Source of the DNA: Citrobacter arsenatis
Lineage (GTDB): Bacteria; Pseudomonadota; Gammaproteobacteria; Enterobacterales; Enterobacteriaceae
Length of the DNA stretch: 64,000 nucleotides
Assembly: GCF_004353845.1 (NCBI RefSeq)
Contig: NZ_CP037864.1
Span: forward strand, 2,480,001 to 2,544,000
Direction of reading: 5' to 3'
Both the position numbers and the translations under genes were made by a program. The notes beneath the pieces were generated by a model. The model was not told where the DNA came from. It searched no databases and saw only the letters and a program-made list of their open reading frames with translations. Below are positions 8,846 to 16,578 of the stretch, piece by piece. The first letter of the stretch is position 1. Each line of letters starts with the position of its first letter.

Positions 8846-9649
8846 TCAAAGATACTGTCGAGCAAAGTGTTCAATGCTTACTGGTCGAGAAAATAAATAT
8901 CCCTGAAAATTGAGAACACCTTTTTGCTTTAGCAGTTGATATTGCTCTTCGGTCTCAACGCCTTCGGCTATAAGATCTATACCGAGATTCTTTGATAGCA
9001 TTAAGATCGCATCAAGCACGGTTGAGTAAACCAGAGAACCATTGTTAATAACGGTAAGGCAGCTGTCGATTTTTATCGTCGAAAATCCAGCATGCTCAAT
9101 ATATTTGAGACATGAGCTCCCACTGCCAAAATCATCAATAGCAAAACGCACACCCGATGCGGTTAGTTGTTGCATAGATTCAAGAGCAAAATCATCGAAG
9201 TCCATAGTCCCGCGTTCAACGATCTCAAGTACGACAGCAATACGGTCTTCAAATGTCTCATTAAAATCGGTCACTTCTTTGATTACTCTTGGAGAGTTCA
9301 ACTGTCTTGCACAGATATTGAATGAAAGATAGAAGTCGTTTGGTAAAGCACCTGCATACCCTTCAAAATAGCTTTTAACACCAGATAACAGAGAACATGT
9401 AACATCGTTAATAACATCACATGATTCCATTGCAGAGAGATATTTTTCAGGGGAGTGAAGGATTCCATTTTTTAGAATCCTTAATAACACTTCTCCGCCA
9501 ACAATTACATCAGCCTTGTACACCGGTTGTACATAAGGCACAAATTCAGCATCAGTCAGTTCTGCTGACAAGATCGATTCCTTAATCAGTGTGCGAGCCT
9601 TGCTGAAGAAACATTCTGCTTTCATGAGTATTTTAGTACTAATCATCAT
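8846..9649 (-). CDS. EAL-domain protein, likely cyclic-di-GMP phosphodiesterase
   Basis: A 267-residue protein that is almost entirely one EAL domain, without membrane segments or GGDEF. The signature motif reads E-V-L-L-R (in GGEVLLRIL) instead of EALLR, but the other catalytic positions look intact: Asn in LSFNIC, Glu in LEIVE, the Asp pair in IDDFGSG, Lys in IKID, Glu in IAEGVE and Gln in FQGYLFSRP. It is therefore probably able to hydrolyse c-di-GMP, although assay is needed. The start ATG at 9649 follows AAAGGAGCGAC. It stands first in an operon with the LuxR-type gene and is divergent from the CadC-like regulator. Stand-alone EAL plus LuxR pairs are common near fimbrial loci, but no fimbrial genes are in the window. 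Confidence 0.88.
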   Translation of the reverse strand: MMISTKILMKAECFFSKARTLIKESILSAELTDAEFVPYVQPVYKADVIVGGEVLLRILKNGILHSPEKYLSAMESCDVINDVTCSLLSGVKSYFEGYAGALPNDFYLSFNICARQLNSPRVIKEVTDFNETFEDRIAVVLEIVERGTMDFDDFALESMQQLTASGVRFAIDDFGSGSSCLKYIEHAGFSTIKIDSCLTVINNGSLVYSTVLDAILMLSKNLGIDLIAEGVETEEQYQLLKQKGVLNFQGYLFSRPVSIEHFARQYL

Positions 9650-9981
9650 GTCGCTCCTTTCCTACTGGGTTTGTGAACCGGGATAACAGCCAAGGCTGTG
9701 AACTGCAGTTGTTAATCCACCGCTCATGGAAAATAAGAACCAGCTCATTCATTCTTGCGAATAATCCTAACAACAAAAATTACTTGTTAGCTATTTGTAT
9801 TGGTAAAAAAGAAAATTACAAATTAATGGCCTGTTAATATTGTATTTTACAAAACATATAGCTGCTTCGGGGATCGTCACAGCCTGGCTGTGCTAGGATG
9901 CAGTGTAAAAATGAATGGATTCTTCACCCGTTGAAAGGTGTAAGAAACCGCTAAGTAACCATCATGGATAAGGAGTCAGAG
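9650..9981. promoter_or_regulatory. AT-rich divergent promoter region between the EAL and CadC-like genes
   Basis: About 330 bases without a gene. It contains a 7-base inverted repeat with a 10-base spacer (CTAACAA at 9767-9773, TTGTTAG at 9784-9790) and a short CACAGCC/GGCTGTG hairpin near 9877-9892. It probably carries promoters for both directions; the inverted repeat is a candidate site for the LuxR- or CadC-like regulator. No specific regulator motif is recognised. Confidence 0.4.
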
Positions 9982-10791
9982 ATGGTTTTCGAGATTGATA
10001 AGCGAGTTTGTTATCGGTCTGAAGATGGTGCTATGTGGCCATCCGGGGACGAGGGCTCTACTGTCACTCTGACCCTGACAATGAACAGGCTTTTGGCATG
10101 TCTTCTTGAGAAGCAAGGACAGGTTCTTACCCGCAATGAGTTATTGGACAGTGTATGGGATGCTCATGGTCTGCGTTCTTCTAGTCACACGCTAAACAAA
10201 TATATCTCTGAACTGAGAAAACACTTCGTACAGTTTGGCATTGTCGAGGAATGTATTACGACTGTACCTCGTGTTGGTTTCATGTTTAACAGTGATGTCG
10301 AGATTAGTGTAATGACTCAGCCCAATATTGTGGGTAAATCTATCTTTAACGTTGAAAAAACTGAAACCCAGAAGGTCAAGTCACGTTCTTTGATAGGGGG
10401 TAAAAATAGGTTCTTGTCTATTTCGCTAGCATCGGCTGTAATCTTAATTAGCGCCACTTTTGTGGTGTTAGGTGTTGGCGTTCCATCAAAGGATTTAAGT
10501 CAGACAACAAATTTGAAGACTTATTTCTTGTTCAACTATGATGAGTGCCCTGTGTACACTGTGCAAAAAAACTCCGCATCACTCTCTGAACAAAAAAAAG
10601 AATTATTCATCGATTTGGCGCAGGAATATGAAATTGATTGTCTGGAGGGAAGCTCATTTTTGTATCAGGTTTCTGAATCATATCTTTACGGCAACAAAGG
10701 ACGCGCCTTCATTAGCCGATGTACGTCCAGAAACGATAAATACATCTCCTGTCTGAATAACTATTGGAATGGTTATGAACGCACTCATTAA
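9982..10791 (+). CDS. CadC/MarT-like membrane-anchored transcriptional regulator
   Basis: A 269-residue protein with an OmpR/PhoB-type winged helix at residues about 1-100 (MNRLLACLLEKQGQVLTRNELLDSVWD, then a TVPRVGFMF wing), a linker, one membrane segment near residues 140-160 and a roughly 100-residue periplasmic domain with several cysteines. This is the ToxR/CadC architecture in which a periplasmic signal controls DNA binding at the membrane. The start at 9982 is preferred because AAGGAG lies six bases upstream; an ATG at 9964 would add six residues. It overlaps a FidL-like gene, as in Salmonella marT-fidL and E. coli yqeI-yqeJ. Its target genes are unknown. Confidence 0.85.
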   Translation: MVFEIDKRVCYRSEDGAMWPSGDEGSTVTLTLTMNRLLACLLEKQGQVLTRNELLDSVWDAHGLRSSSHTLNKYISELRKHFVQFGIVEECITTVPRVGFMFNSDVEISVMTQPNIVGKSIFNVEKTETQKVKSRSLIGGKNRFLSISLASAVILISATFVVLGVGVPSKDLSQTTNLKTYFLFNYDECPVYTVQKNSASLSEQKKELFIDLAQEYEIDCLEGSSFLYQVSESYLYGNKGRAFISRCTSRNDKYISCLNNYWNGYERTH

Positions 10792-11266
10792 AAAAACAGG
10801 GTTGATTACTCTACTTCTACTCCTTGTTCTGGCGTTATCAGTGTGGTTCTACGTACACAAACGGCAGAATCAAAACTATTTGAAAGTTAACTGCTCAACG
10901 ATTCTACGCTATAACCACCAGGATCCTGATTTTGTTGCGGCGTTAGACCTGGTATTTCGTTTGGATGAAAACCATGACGGACAAGCTGTCTTGTCAGGAA
11001 ACATTCACTCTGAAAAAGGGGCTGCAATTATCTCAAGAACGGTATTATTCAGTTATGAAATGAACAGGCCCGGCGAGATCTCCATCATGAATACGCGTTA
11101 CGTTAAAAATCCACGTGATACAGCAGATGAGGAGAGCTTTAAAAGCAGTTTCTTTTATGTCCCTGAAGGAACGGTTCGCCAACTGACAGTTGAGCGTTCC
11201 AATAACGGTTGGTTACTAGGAAACTTACAATCGCCTTTTGCGCTTTGTGTGAACAGGGCCGGTTAA
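10769..11266 (+). CDS. FidL-like membrane partner protein
   Basis: A 165-residue protein with one N-terminal membrane segment (about residues 10-30) and a periplasmic domain. Its size, position and overlap (23 bases) with the CadC-like regulator match the FidL/YqeJ family, whose members accompany MarT/YqeI-type regulators; the molecular role is not established. A second in-frame ATG at 10775 is equally possible. The last few residues run into the remnant of an IS3-type transposase gene on the opposite strand, so the natural C-terminus may have been altered by a handful of residues. Confidence 0.75.
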   Translation: MVMNALIKKTGLITLLLLLVLALSVWFYVHKRQNQNYLKVNCSTILRYNHQDPDFVAALDLVFRLDENHDGQAVLSGNIHSEKGAAIISRTVLFSYEMNRPGEISIMNTRYVKNPRDTADEESFKSSFFYVPEGTVRQLTVERSNNGWLLGNLQSPFALCVNRAG

Positions 11267-11322
11267 ACGACCGACATACTGACAGCGATGATCTGATGCT
11301 CGGTAAAACGGGCTTTACGCAT
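11263..11322 (-). pseudogene. Remnant of an IS3-family transposase orfA start
   Basis: Read on the minus strand from an ATG at 11322 this gives MRKARFTEHQIIAV and then breaks off into a stop. That opening is what I recall as the N-terminus of OrfA of IS3-family elements (the group starting M-R/K-K-A-R-F-T-E-H-Q-I-I-A-V-L). The bases just upstream, CAGGAGATCGCT, would be its ribosome-binding region. Only about 60-100 bases of the element are visible and no terminal repeat is identified. It marks a past transposition or recombination at the edge of the CadC-FidL block. Confidence 0.65.
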
Positions 11323-11473
11323 AGCGATCTCCTGTGCTGATAGTATGACGCCCGGTTTTTTGTATTATCTAAGAAAAGATGCCTGTAATTTACCTCTCTA
11401 ATCGGAAAAAGTGACTTTTGCTCTGTGCGACAATCATTGTTCACCGACGTTGAACTTCATAGAGGGTTTAAAC

Positions 11474-11692
11474 ATGCCTGAACGTACAGAACTTGTTGAT
11501 AAAGTAGTCCTTAACAGTCTGCAGACCTACTTTGAGAATTGGCCACTGGCGACAACAGGGGATATTGTAATTTTTACCCTGACCTTAACGACCCTGGCGG
11601 TAGCAACTCTGGCAGTGGACATTGATAGCTATAAAAAGCTTAAGGCATACACATCCGCTTTCTTGACGGTTTTTATCCATCCGCGAAAATAA
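11474..11692 (+). CDS. Small predicted membrane protein, unknown function
   Basis: A 72-residue protein with one central hydrophobic stretch (residues about 28-48, rich in Thr, Leu, Ala and Val) between a short acidic N-terminus and a Lys/Tyr-rich C-terminus. The start ATG at 11474 follows AGAGGGTTTAAAC. I do not recognise a family. It stands alone between the IS remnant and dgcZ and could be a genuine small gene or a leftover of the acquired block. Confidence 0.5.
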   Translation: MPERTELVDKVVLNSLQTYFENWPLATTGDIVIFTLTLTTLAVATLAVDIDSYKKLKAYTSAFLTVFIHPRK

Positions 11693-11748
11693 AAGGCTCC
11701 ATAAACCACGACCAATTTGAGCCAGGTATGATCTGAGTGAATGATGCT

Positions 11749-11775
11749 CGCTATGCCGCGACCAGTGGCATAGCG
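11749..11775. repeat. Inverted repeat between the small membrane gene and dgcZ
   Basis: CGCTATGCC and GGCATAGCG form a perfect 9-base stem with a 9-base loop. No U-run follows on either strand, so it may be a weak terminator or a binding site. Confidence 0.4.
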
Positions 11776-11876
11776 TTGCGCAATGCCATTGTTAATAGCG
11801 ACTTATTAATTACTATAAACAAATTTACATAAATTTTCTTTTTTGTCGTTAAGATAATTACATCAGAAACGCTCGA

Positions 11877-11895
11877 ACAGGGAAGGAAGGCCGTG
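11877..11895 (+). promoter_or_regulatory. dgcZ leader with GGA motifs, candidate CsrA site
   Basis: The leader AGGGAAGGAAGGCC just before the dgcZ start contains two GGA triplets overlapping the Shine-Dalgarno sequence. Direct repression of E. coli ydeH/dgcZ translation by CsrA is known; that it works through these bases here is inferred from the motif. Confidence 0.45.
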
Positions 11896-12822
11896 ATGAT
11901 AAAAGATACGAAGGAAATAGATGCAATTTTGATAGCGTTGAACAAGTCCATTGATGCCCACTACAAATGGCTGGTAAAAATGTTCCGCTGCGCTGTCTCT
12001 TCAGATGTTACTCAGCCGGATATTATGGCTGACAACTCCCATTTTATTTGTCAATTCGGTCAGTGGCTTAATAGTCAATCACTGCACAATGAAGATGATT
12101 GTAGTTATGTAAATAAGATAAATGCAGCGCATGAGAAGATGCATTTATTAGGCAAGGAGTTGCTATTAGCAATAGTTGATAATCGTAGCCATTTATGGCA
12201 ATTCGACAGCTTCCAGGACGCGCTACTGGCATTTACGTCTGCGGTAATGGACTATAAAATATATTTACTGAGTATCCGTAGTAATATTGACGTATTAACA
12301 GGGTTACCTGGCAGAAGAATGCTCGATGAGTCTTTTGACCAGCAGTTACTCGATGCCGAGCCGCTTAATCTCTATATATTGTTGCTGGATATCGACCGTT
12401 TTAAGCATGTTAATGATACCTATGGTCACCTGGTAGGGGACGTGGTATTGCGTGCTCTGGCATCAAATTTGCTGGCATGGACGCGTTATGATGAGGTGGC
12501 TTACCGTTATGGTGGTGAAGAGTTTATCATTATCATCCGAACCAAAACTGACGAACAGGCTAGCCTGGCGGGGTTACGACTTTGTCAGCTTATTGGCCAG
12601 AAAAAAATACCCTATGCTGATGGAGAGATCGGTATCACGGTAACGGCTGGCATAACCCGGGTTCAACATGAAGAAACGCTGGATACCGCACTTGGGCGGG
12701 CTGACAGGGCGATGTATCAAGGAAAGCAGACCGGCAGGAATCGTTGCATGTTTATGGATGAACGCGAGCAGATCTCATTGGTTGACAGCAATGATGGGAT
12801 CTCATACCCCCTCAGCGCGTGA
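11896..12822 (+). CDS. dgcZ: Zinc-responsive diguanylate cyclase DgcZ (YdeH)
   Basis: A 308-residue cytoplasmic enzyme that makes c-di-GMP. The N-terminal CZB zinc-sensor has ligands at exactly the E. coli positions when translation starts at the ATG at 11896: His22, Cys52, His79 and His83. This supports that start over the GTG at 11893. The C-terminal GGDEF domain begins at DVLTGLPGRR, has LLLDIDRFKHVNDTYGH, and has the active-site loop GGEEF. In E. coli zinc inhibits DgcZ and it stimulates poly-GlcNAc production. The C-terminus is about 12 residues longer than in E. coli. An EAL protein lies 2.2 kb upstream, so synthesis and breakdown of c-di-GMP are encoded close together. Confidence 0.95.
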   Translation: MIKDTKEIDAILIALNKSIDAHYKWLVKMFRCAVSSDVTQPDIMADNSHFICQFGQWLNSQSLHNEDDCSYVNKINAAHEKMHLLGKELLLAIVDNRSHLWQFDSFQDALLAFTSAVMDYKIYLLSIRSNIDVLTGLPGRRMLDESFDQQLLDAEPLNLYILLLDIDRFKHVNDTYGHLVGDVVLRALASNLLAWTRYDEVAYRYGGEEFIIIIRTKTDEQASLAGLRLCQLIGQKKIPYADGEIGITVTAGITRVQHEETLDTALGRADRAMYQGKQTGRNRCMFMDEREQISLVDSNDGISYPLSA

Positions 12823-12905
12823 GGTTTGCGAACACCGTTTTGAGGTAGTTGCGTTTCGTTTAACTTTCATTGGGGTTATCGATGATAGGTTAACTTACTA
12901 TCCGT

Positions 12906-12999
12906 TATCTTCGCAGGGAATTGCCAGATAGCGTATAAAAGCAAAACACAAATCTATCCATGCAAGCATTTACCGCTGGTTTATCCGGCGGTTTTTTTT
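12906..12999 (+). ncRNA. mgrR: Probable sRNA MgrR
   Basis: The interval between dgcZ and mgtS is where E. coli encodes the roughly 98-nt PhoP-controlled sRNA MgrR, which represses eptB with Hfq. Here a TACTAT -10-like element (12896-12901) is followed by about 92 bases ending in a strong terminator: CCGCTGG-TTTAT-CCGGCGG and eight T residues (12973-12999). The internal stretch with CAAAACACAAATCTATCC resembles MgrR as I remember it. I could not find a clean PhoP direct repeat upstream, so the exact start is uncertain. Confidence 0.6.
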
Positions 13000-13040
13000 A
13001 TCTGTCATTCAGGGAAACGGTGCCGGGAGCGTGATTCAGA

Positions 13041-13079
13041 TAAAAAATGGCCCCTTGTGCAGCTACGCAACAAGGGGCC
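13041..13079 (-). terminator. Rho-independent terminator of mgtS
   Basis: On the minus strand GGCCCCTTG and CAAGGGGCC form a 9-base perfect stem with a 13-base loop, followed by six T residues. It lies 28 bases after the mgtS stop. Confidence 0.8.
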
Positions 13080-13106
13080 GGGTCGGTGCAGGACTATCTC
13101 CGTTCA

Positions 13107-13202
13107 TCAATCATCCCATCTGTGGCTAAAATACGCGGCCAGGAAACCGGAAAATAAAATAATTCCCAGAACAGCCATAAAAATATTCATATTACCCAGC
13201 AT
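13107..13202 (-). CDS. mgtS: Small membrane protein MgtS (YneM)
   Basis: A 31-residue hydrophobic peptide beginning MLGNMNIFMAVLGII and ending YFSHRWDD, differing from E. coli MgtS at only two positions by memory (Ile7, Arg28). MgtS is an inner-membrane protein induced at low magnesium by PhoPQ; it binds MgtA and prevents its degradation, and it also acts on PitA, raising intracellular Mg. The start ATG follows AAAGGAGCATTTACT. The convergent arrangement with mgrR and the upstream region match E. coli. It is easily missed because of its size. Confidence 0.93.
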   Translation of the reverse strand: MLGNMNIFMAVLGIILFSGFLAAYFSHRWDD

Positions 13203-13260
13203 AGTAAATGCTCCTTTATCTGTGAGTTTCCTCTCTTACCTTAAGTTCACCTCGCTTATG

Positions 13261-13290
13261 ACTATAGTAGCAATTCAATCTTAAACAAAG
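13261..13290 (-). promoter_or_regulatory. Candidate mgtS promoter with a PhoP half-site
   Basis: On the minus strand TGTTTA (complement of 13282-13287), a canonical PhoP half-box, is followed after 12 bases by TACTATAGT, a -10-like element. The second half of the PhoP direct repeat is degenerate (GAATTG). PhoP control of mgtS is known in E. coli. Confidence 0.45.
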
Positions 13291-13450
13291 GCTGAACTGT
13301 GTGATTATTTCGGCTGAAAAGTAAAATTTTGACGTGATTACGTCGAGGAAAATAAATAATAGTGACCAGACACATTTATCTGCGCACAAATAACCTTGAT
13401 TTTATACCGCGGCAGCGGCGTTGTGGCGATGTGTTGCAGACGCAGATTGT

Positions 13451-13467
13451 TGCACGTTTATAATGCA
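13451..13467 (+). promoter_or_regulatory. Candidate NtrC-binding site upstream of urtA
   Basis: TGCAC-N7-ATGCA resembles the NtrC enhancer TGCAC-N7-GTGCA with one mismatch. It lies about 130 bases upstream of the sigma-54 element, a normal enhancer distance. The rest of the interval 13291-13583 is non-coding and shows no other clear motif; TGCACC also occurs twice downstream of the promoter (13625-13655), of unknown meaning. Confidence 0.4.
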
Positions 13468-13583
13468 GAGTTGTCTCATGGTGGTTCAATTTTTCGTCTG
13501 ATTAATCATCCAGGCGGTAAAAACTAATACTGATTTTCCTGTGTTATATGATAAGCGATTGATTTGTCACTTCTTTTAATATC

Positions 13584-13599
13584 TGGCATCGTTTTTGCC
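13584..13599 (+). promoter_or_regulatory. Sigma-54 (RpoN) promoter of the urt operon
   Basis: TGGCAT-CGTTT-TTGCC fits the -24/-12 consensus TGGCAC-N5-TTGCA, with the essential GG and GC exactly ten bases apart. Transcription would begin near 13611, leaving an approximately 78-base leader before urtA. Sigma-54 control is expected for nitrogen-scavenging transport under NtrC. Confidence 0.75.
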
Positions 13600-13688
13600 T
13601 TATCACTTCTGAACACCCTTAATTTGCACCGTTTTGTCTGCCCGGCTGCACCGGAGCTTTCAGCAAGTCTAATTTCAGGAGTGAAACT

Positions 13689-14960
13689 ATGCAGCGTCGT
13701 ACATTTTTAAAAGCTTTTGCGCTTTCAGCCTCTGTAGTAGCAATGGGAATGAGTTTTAACGTTCAGGCGGCCGATACCATTAAGGTTGGCATCATGCATT
13801 CGTTATCTGGCACGATGGCCATCTCTGAAACGCCGTTGAAAGATGTGGCATTGATGACCATTGATGAAATAAATGCGCAGGGCGGTGTATTGGGTAAAAA
13901 GCTGGAGCCGGTGGTGGTTGACCCAGCCTCGAACTGGCCGTTATTTGCTGAAAAAGCACGTCAGCTTCTGAGTCAGGACAAGGTGGCGGCGGTTTTCGGT
14001 TGCTGGACATCGGTTTCGCGTAAATCAGTATTACCGGTATTTGAAGAGTTAAACGGCCTGCTGTTTTATCCGGTGCAATATGAAGGAGAGGAGATGTCGC
14101 CCAACGTCTTCTATACCGGCGCAGCACCCAATCAGCAGGCGATCCCGGCGGTTGAGTATCTGATGAGTGAAGACGGCGGTAGCGCTAAGCGCTACTTCCT
14201 GCTGGGTACGGACTATGTTTATCCGCGTACGACTAATAAAATTTTACGCGCCTTTTTACATTCGAAGGGCGTTGCCGATAAAGACATCGAAGAGGTGTAT
14301 ACCCCATTCGGACACAGTGATTACCAGACTATTGTCGCCAGTATAAAAAAATTCTCCGCAGGGGGAAAAACGGCGGTGGTATCGACCATTAACGGGGATT
14401 CTAACGTTCCATTCTATAAAGAGTTAGCGAACCAGGGGCTGAAAGCCACCGATGTTCCGGTGGTGGCATTCTCCGTTGGTGAGGAGGAGCTACGTGGTAT
14501 TGATACTAAACCGCTGGTGGGCAACCTTGCTGCGTGGAACTACTTTGAGTCCGTAGATAATGCGGCCAACAAAAAGTTCGTTGCGGATTACCGTGCGTAT
14601 GCCAAAGCCCATAAGTTGCCAAACGCTGATTCGGTGGTGACGAACGACCCTATGGAAGCCACGTATGTTGGGCTGCATATGTGGGCGCAGGCGGTAGAAA
14701 AAGCCGGAACTACCGATGTGGATAAAGTTCGCGCTGCGATGGCGGGACAATCATTCGCTGCACCATCCGGTTTTACCCTGACCATGGATGCGACCAACCA
14801 TCACCTTCATAAACCTGTGATGATCGGCGAGATTGAAGGCAACGGCCAGTTTAACGTGGTGTGGCAAACCGATGAACCGGTCCGCGCCCAGCCGTGGAGT
14901 CCATATATCGCCGGTAATGATAAAAAATCTGAACAGCCTGTGAAAACCGCCAGCAACTGA
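13689..14960 (+). CDS. urtA: Urea ABC transporter substrate-binding protein UrtA
   Basis: A 423-residue periplasmic binding protein of the Leu/Ile/Val-amide type. The N-terminus MQRRTFLKAFALSASVVAMG with cleavage after VQA looks like a Tat-type signal (R-R-T-F-L-K). The mature part begins ADTIKVGIMHSLSGTMAISE, characteristic of UrtA, and contains the VFGCWTSVSRKSVLPVFEE block that separates UrtA from amino-acid-binding relatives. Start ATG follows CAGGAGTGAAACT. It is the first gene of urtABCDE behind a sigma-54 promoter and is separated from urtB by an intercistronic hairpin. No urease genes are in the window; the amide-specific FmdD family is the main alternative. Confidence 0.92.
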   Translation: MQRRTFLKAFALSASVVAMGMSFNVQAADTIKVGIMHSLSGTMAISETPLKDVALMTIDEINAQGGVLGKKLEPVVVDPASNWPLFAEKARQLLSQDKVAAVFGCWTSVSRKSVLPVFEELNGLLFYPVQYEGEEMSPNVFYTGAAPNQQAIPAVEYLMSEDGGSAKRYFLLGTDYVYPRTTNKILRAFLHSKGVADKDIEEVYTPFGHSDYQTIVASIKKFSAGGKTAVVSTINGDSNVPFYKELANQGLKATDVPVVAFSVGEEELRGIDTKPLVGNLAAWNYFESVDNAANKKFVADYRAYAKAHKLPNADSVVTNDPMEATYVGLHMWAQAVEKAGTTDVDKVRAAMAGQSFAAPSGFTLTMDATNHHLHKPVMIGEIEGNGQFNVVWQTDEPVRAQPWSPYIAGNDKKSEQPVKTASN

Positions 14961-14967
14961 TCTTACG

Positions 14968-14983
14968 CCCTCCTGCGGGAGGG
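14968..14983 (+). repeat. Intercistronic hairpin between urtA and urtB
   Basis: CCCTCC-TGCG-GGAGGG, a 6-base GC stem with a tetraloop and no U-run, located immediately after the urtA stop. Such hairpins often stabilise the upstream mRNA so that the binding protein is made in excess over the permeases. Confidence 0.5.
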
Positions 14984-15003
14984 TAATGCTTTGGAGAACG
15001 CTC

Positions 15004-16578
15004 ATGAAAGCGATGCGCTTTATTCGTGGTGTGTTGTTGCTGACGTGGTTTTTACCGTGGATAGCGCAGGCCGCAGATGCCGATTTTTTTACCGCAGCTA
15101 GCCGTAGTCAGCAGGCTGCCTTGCTTGAGCAATGGTCGGTGAATCCTGACCCTCAGCGTTTACCACTGCTCAATGCGCTGCGTGATGAGAACCTGCTGAC
15201 AGATGACGCGAAAAACGCGTTCATCATGAACGACTCGCACATACAGCCGTTAGGAGCTGCGACAGGTCCGCACGGCGACCTAAAAAAAGTCCGCCTGACT
15301 AACCGCCTGCGTAATCTGGTGGCCGGAACGTTGGCCGTTCATCAACTTTTAAGTGACAGTGTCACGAATAGGGTGGGTGCAGCGCGCACATTACAGCGTG
15401 AGGCACAGCCGGGGATGCTACCGTTTTTGCAGCAACAATTGGCCCGGGAACCAGATGCTGGCGTGAAATCCGCACTGGCTATTGCACTGGCAAACCTGCA
15501 GTTGACCAGCACCTCGCCTGAGATCAGACGTCAGGCAATTGAACTCTTAGGGGCATCAAACGATCCTGAAACCCAGGCGCGTCTGCAGCCATTTACCCGG
15601 GCTGAACATGAACCCGATGCCCGGGTGCGTGCTGCTGCTGGTGAAAGTCTGAAGTCCATCGCACATCGTATGAAGGTTGGCGATCTGCTTGGGCAGGCAT
15701 TTATGGGGTTGTCGCTGGGCTCAATTTTACTGCTGGCGGCATTGGGTCTGGCGATAACCTACGGGCTTCTCGGCGTCATTAACATGGCGCATGGCGAGAT
15801 GTTAATGCTCGGCGCGTACTGTACCTGGATGGTGCAACAACTGATGGGCCAGTATTTCCCGCAATGGATGGCCTGGTATCCGATTATTGCGCTTCCGGTC
15901 GCCTTTTTGCTTACCTCGGCAGTGGGAATGCTGCTCGAGCGCGGGGTGATCCGCCATTTATACGGGCGTCCGCTCGAAACGCTGCTGGCGACCTGGGGTA
16001 TCAGCCTGATGCTCATCCAACTGGTGCGTATGACCTTCGGCGCGCAAAACCTTGAAGTCGCCAATCCGGCATGGCTTTCCGGTGGGATTCAGGTTTATGC
16101 CAATCTGATTTTACCGTGGAACCGAATTGTGGTGCTTGGTTTTGCCATGCTGGTGCTGTTCTTTACCTGGATGTTGTTGAATAAAACTCGCCTTGGGCTG
16201 CGCGTGCGCGCGGTGACGCAAAACCGCAATATGGCGGCTTGCTGCGGCGTACCTACCGGACGCGTCGATATGCTGGCCTTTGGTCTTGGATCAGGAATCG
16301 CCGGACTGGGTGGCGTTGCGCTCTCGCAATTAGGCAACGTCGGACCTGAGCTGGGGCAAAGCTACATTATTGATTCGTTTTTGGTGGTGGTGCTGGGCGG
16401 CGTTGGCCAACTCGCCGGGAGCGTGGCCGCCGCGTTTGGGCTAGGGATCTTCAATAAAATTCTTGAACCACAGGTAGGGGCGGTACTCGGCAAGATCATG
16501 ATTCTGGTGCTGATTATTCTGTTTATTCAGAAACGTCCTCAAGGGCTGTTCGCGCTGAAAGGGAGGGTTATTGACTGA
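15004..16578 (+). CDS. urtB: Urea ABC transporter permease UrtB
   Basis: A 524-residue protein. It has an N-terminal signal-like segment (residues about 1-25, ending AQAAD), a UrtB-specific hydrophilic extension of about 200 residues with HEAT-like helical content, and then a LivH-type permease with about eight membrane segments starting near residue 220. The permease carries GLAITYGLLGVINMAHGEMLMLGAY, the hallmark of this branch. The ATG at 15004 is preferred since GGAG lies 8 bases upstream; the ATG at 14986 lacks a ribosome-binding site. It overlaps urtC (TGATG), indicating translational coupling. Confidence 0.92.
   Translation: MKAMRFIRGVLLLTWFLPWIAQAADADFFTAASRSQQAALLEQWSVNPDPQRLPLLNALRDENLLTDDAKNAFIMNDSHIQPLGAATGPHGDLKKVRLTNRLRNLVAGTLAVHQLLSDSVTNRVGAARTLQREAQPGMLPFLQQQLAREPDAGVKSALAIALANLQLTSTSPEIRRQAIELLGASNDPETQARLQPFTRAEHEPDARVRAAAGESLKSIAHRMKVGDLLGQAFMGLSLGSILLLAALGLAITYGLLGVINMAHGEMLMLGAYCTWMVQQLMGQYFPQWMAWYPIIALPVAFLLTSAVGMLLERGVIRHLYGRPLETLLATWGISLMLIQLVRMTFGAQNLEVANPAWLSGGIQVYANLILPWNRIVVLGFAMLVLFFTWMLLNKTRLGLRVRAVTQNRNMAACCGVPTGRVDMLAFGLGSGIAGLGGVALSQLGNVGPELGQSYIIDSFLVVVLGGVGQLAGSVAAAFGLGIFNKILEPQVGAVLGKIMILVLIILFIQKRPQGLFALKGRVID

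Noticed and set aside
12857..12893. PhoP box upstream of mgrR (GTTTA and GGTTA words)
   Set aside because: The words at 12858, 12874 and 12888 are spaced 16 and 14 bases, not the 11 needed for the PhoP direct repeat, so no box is claimed.
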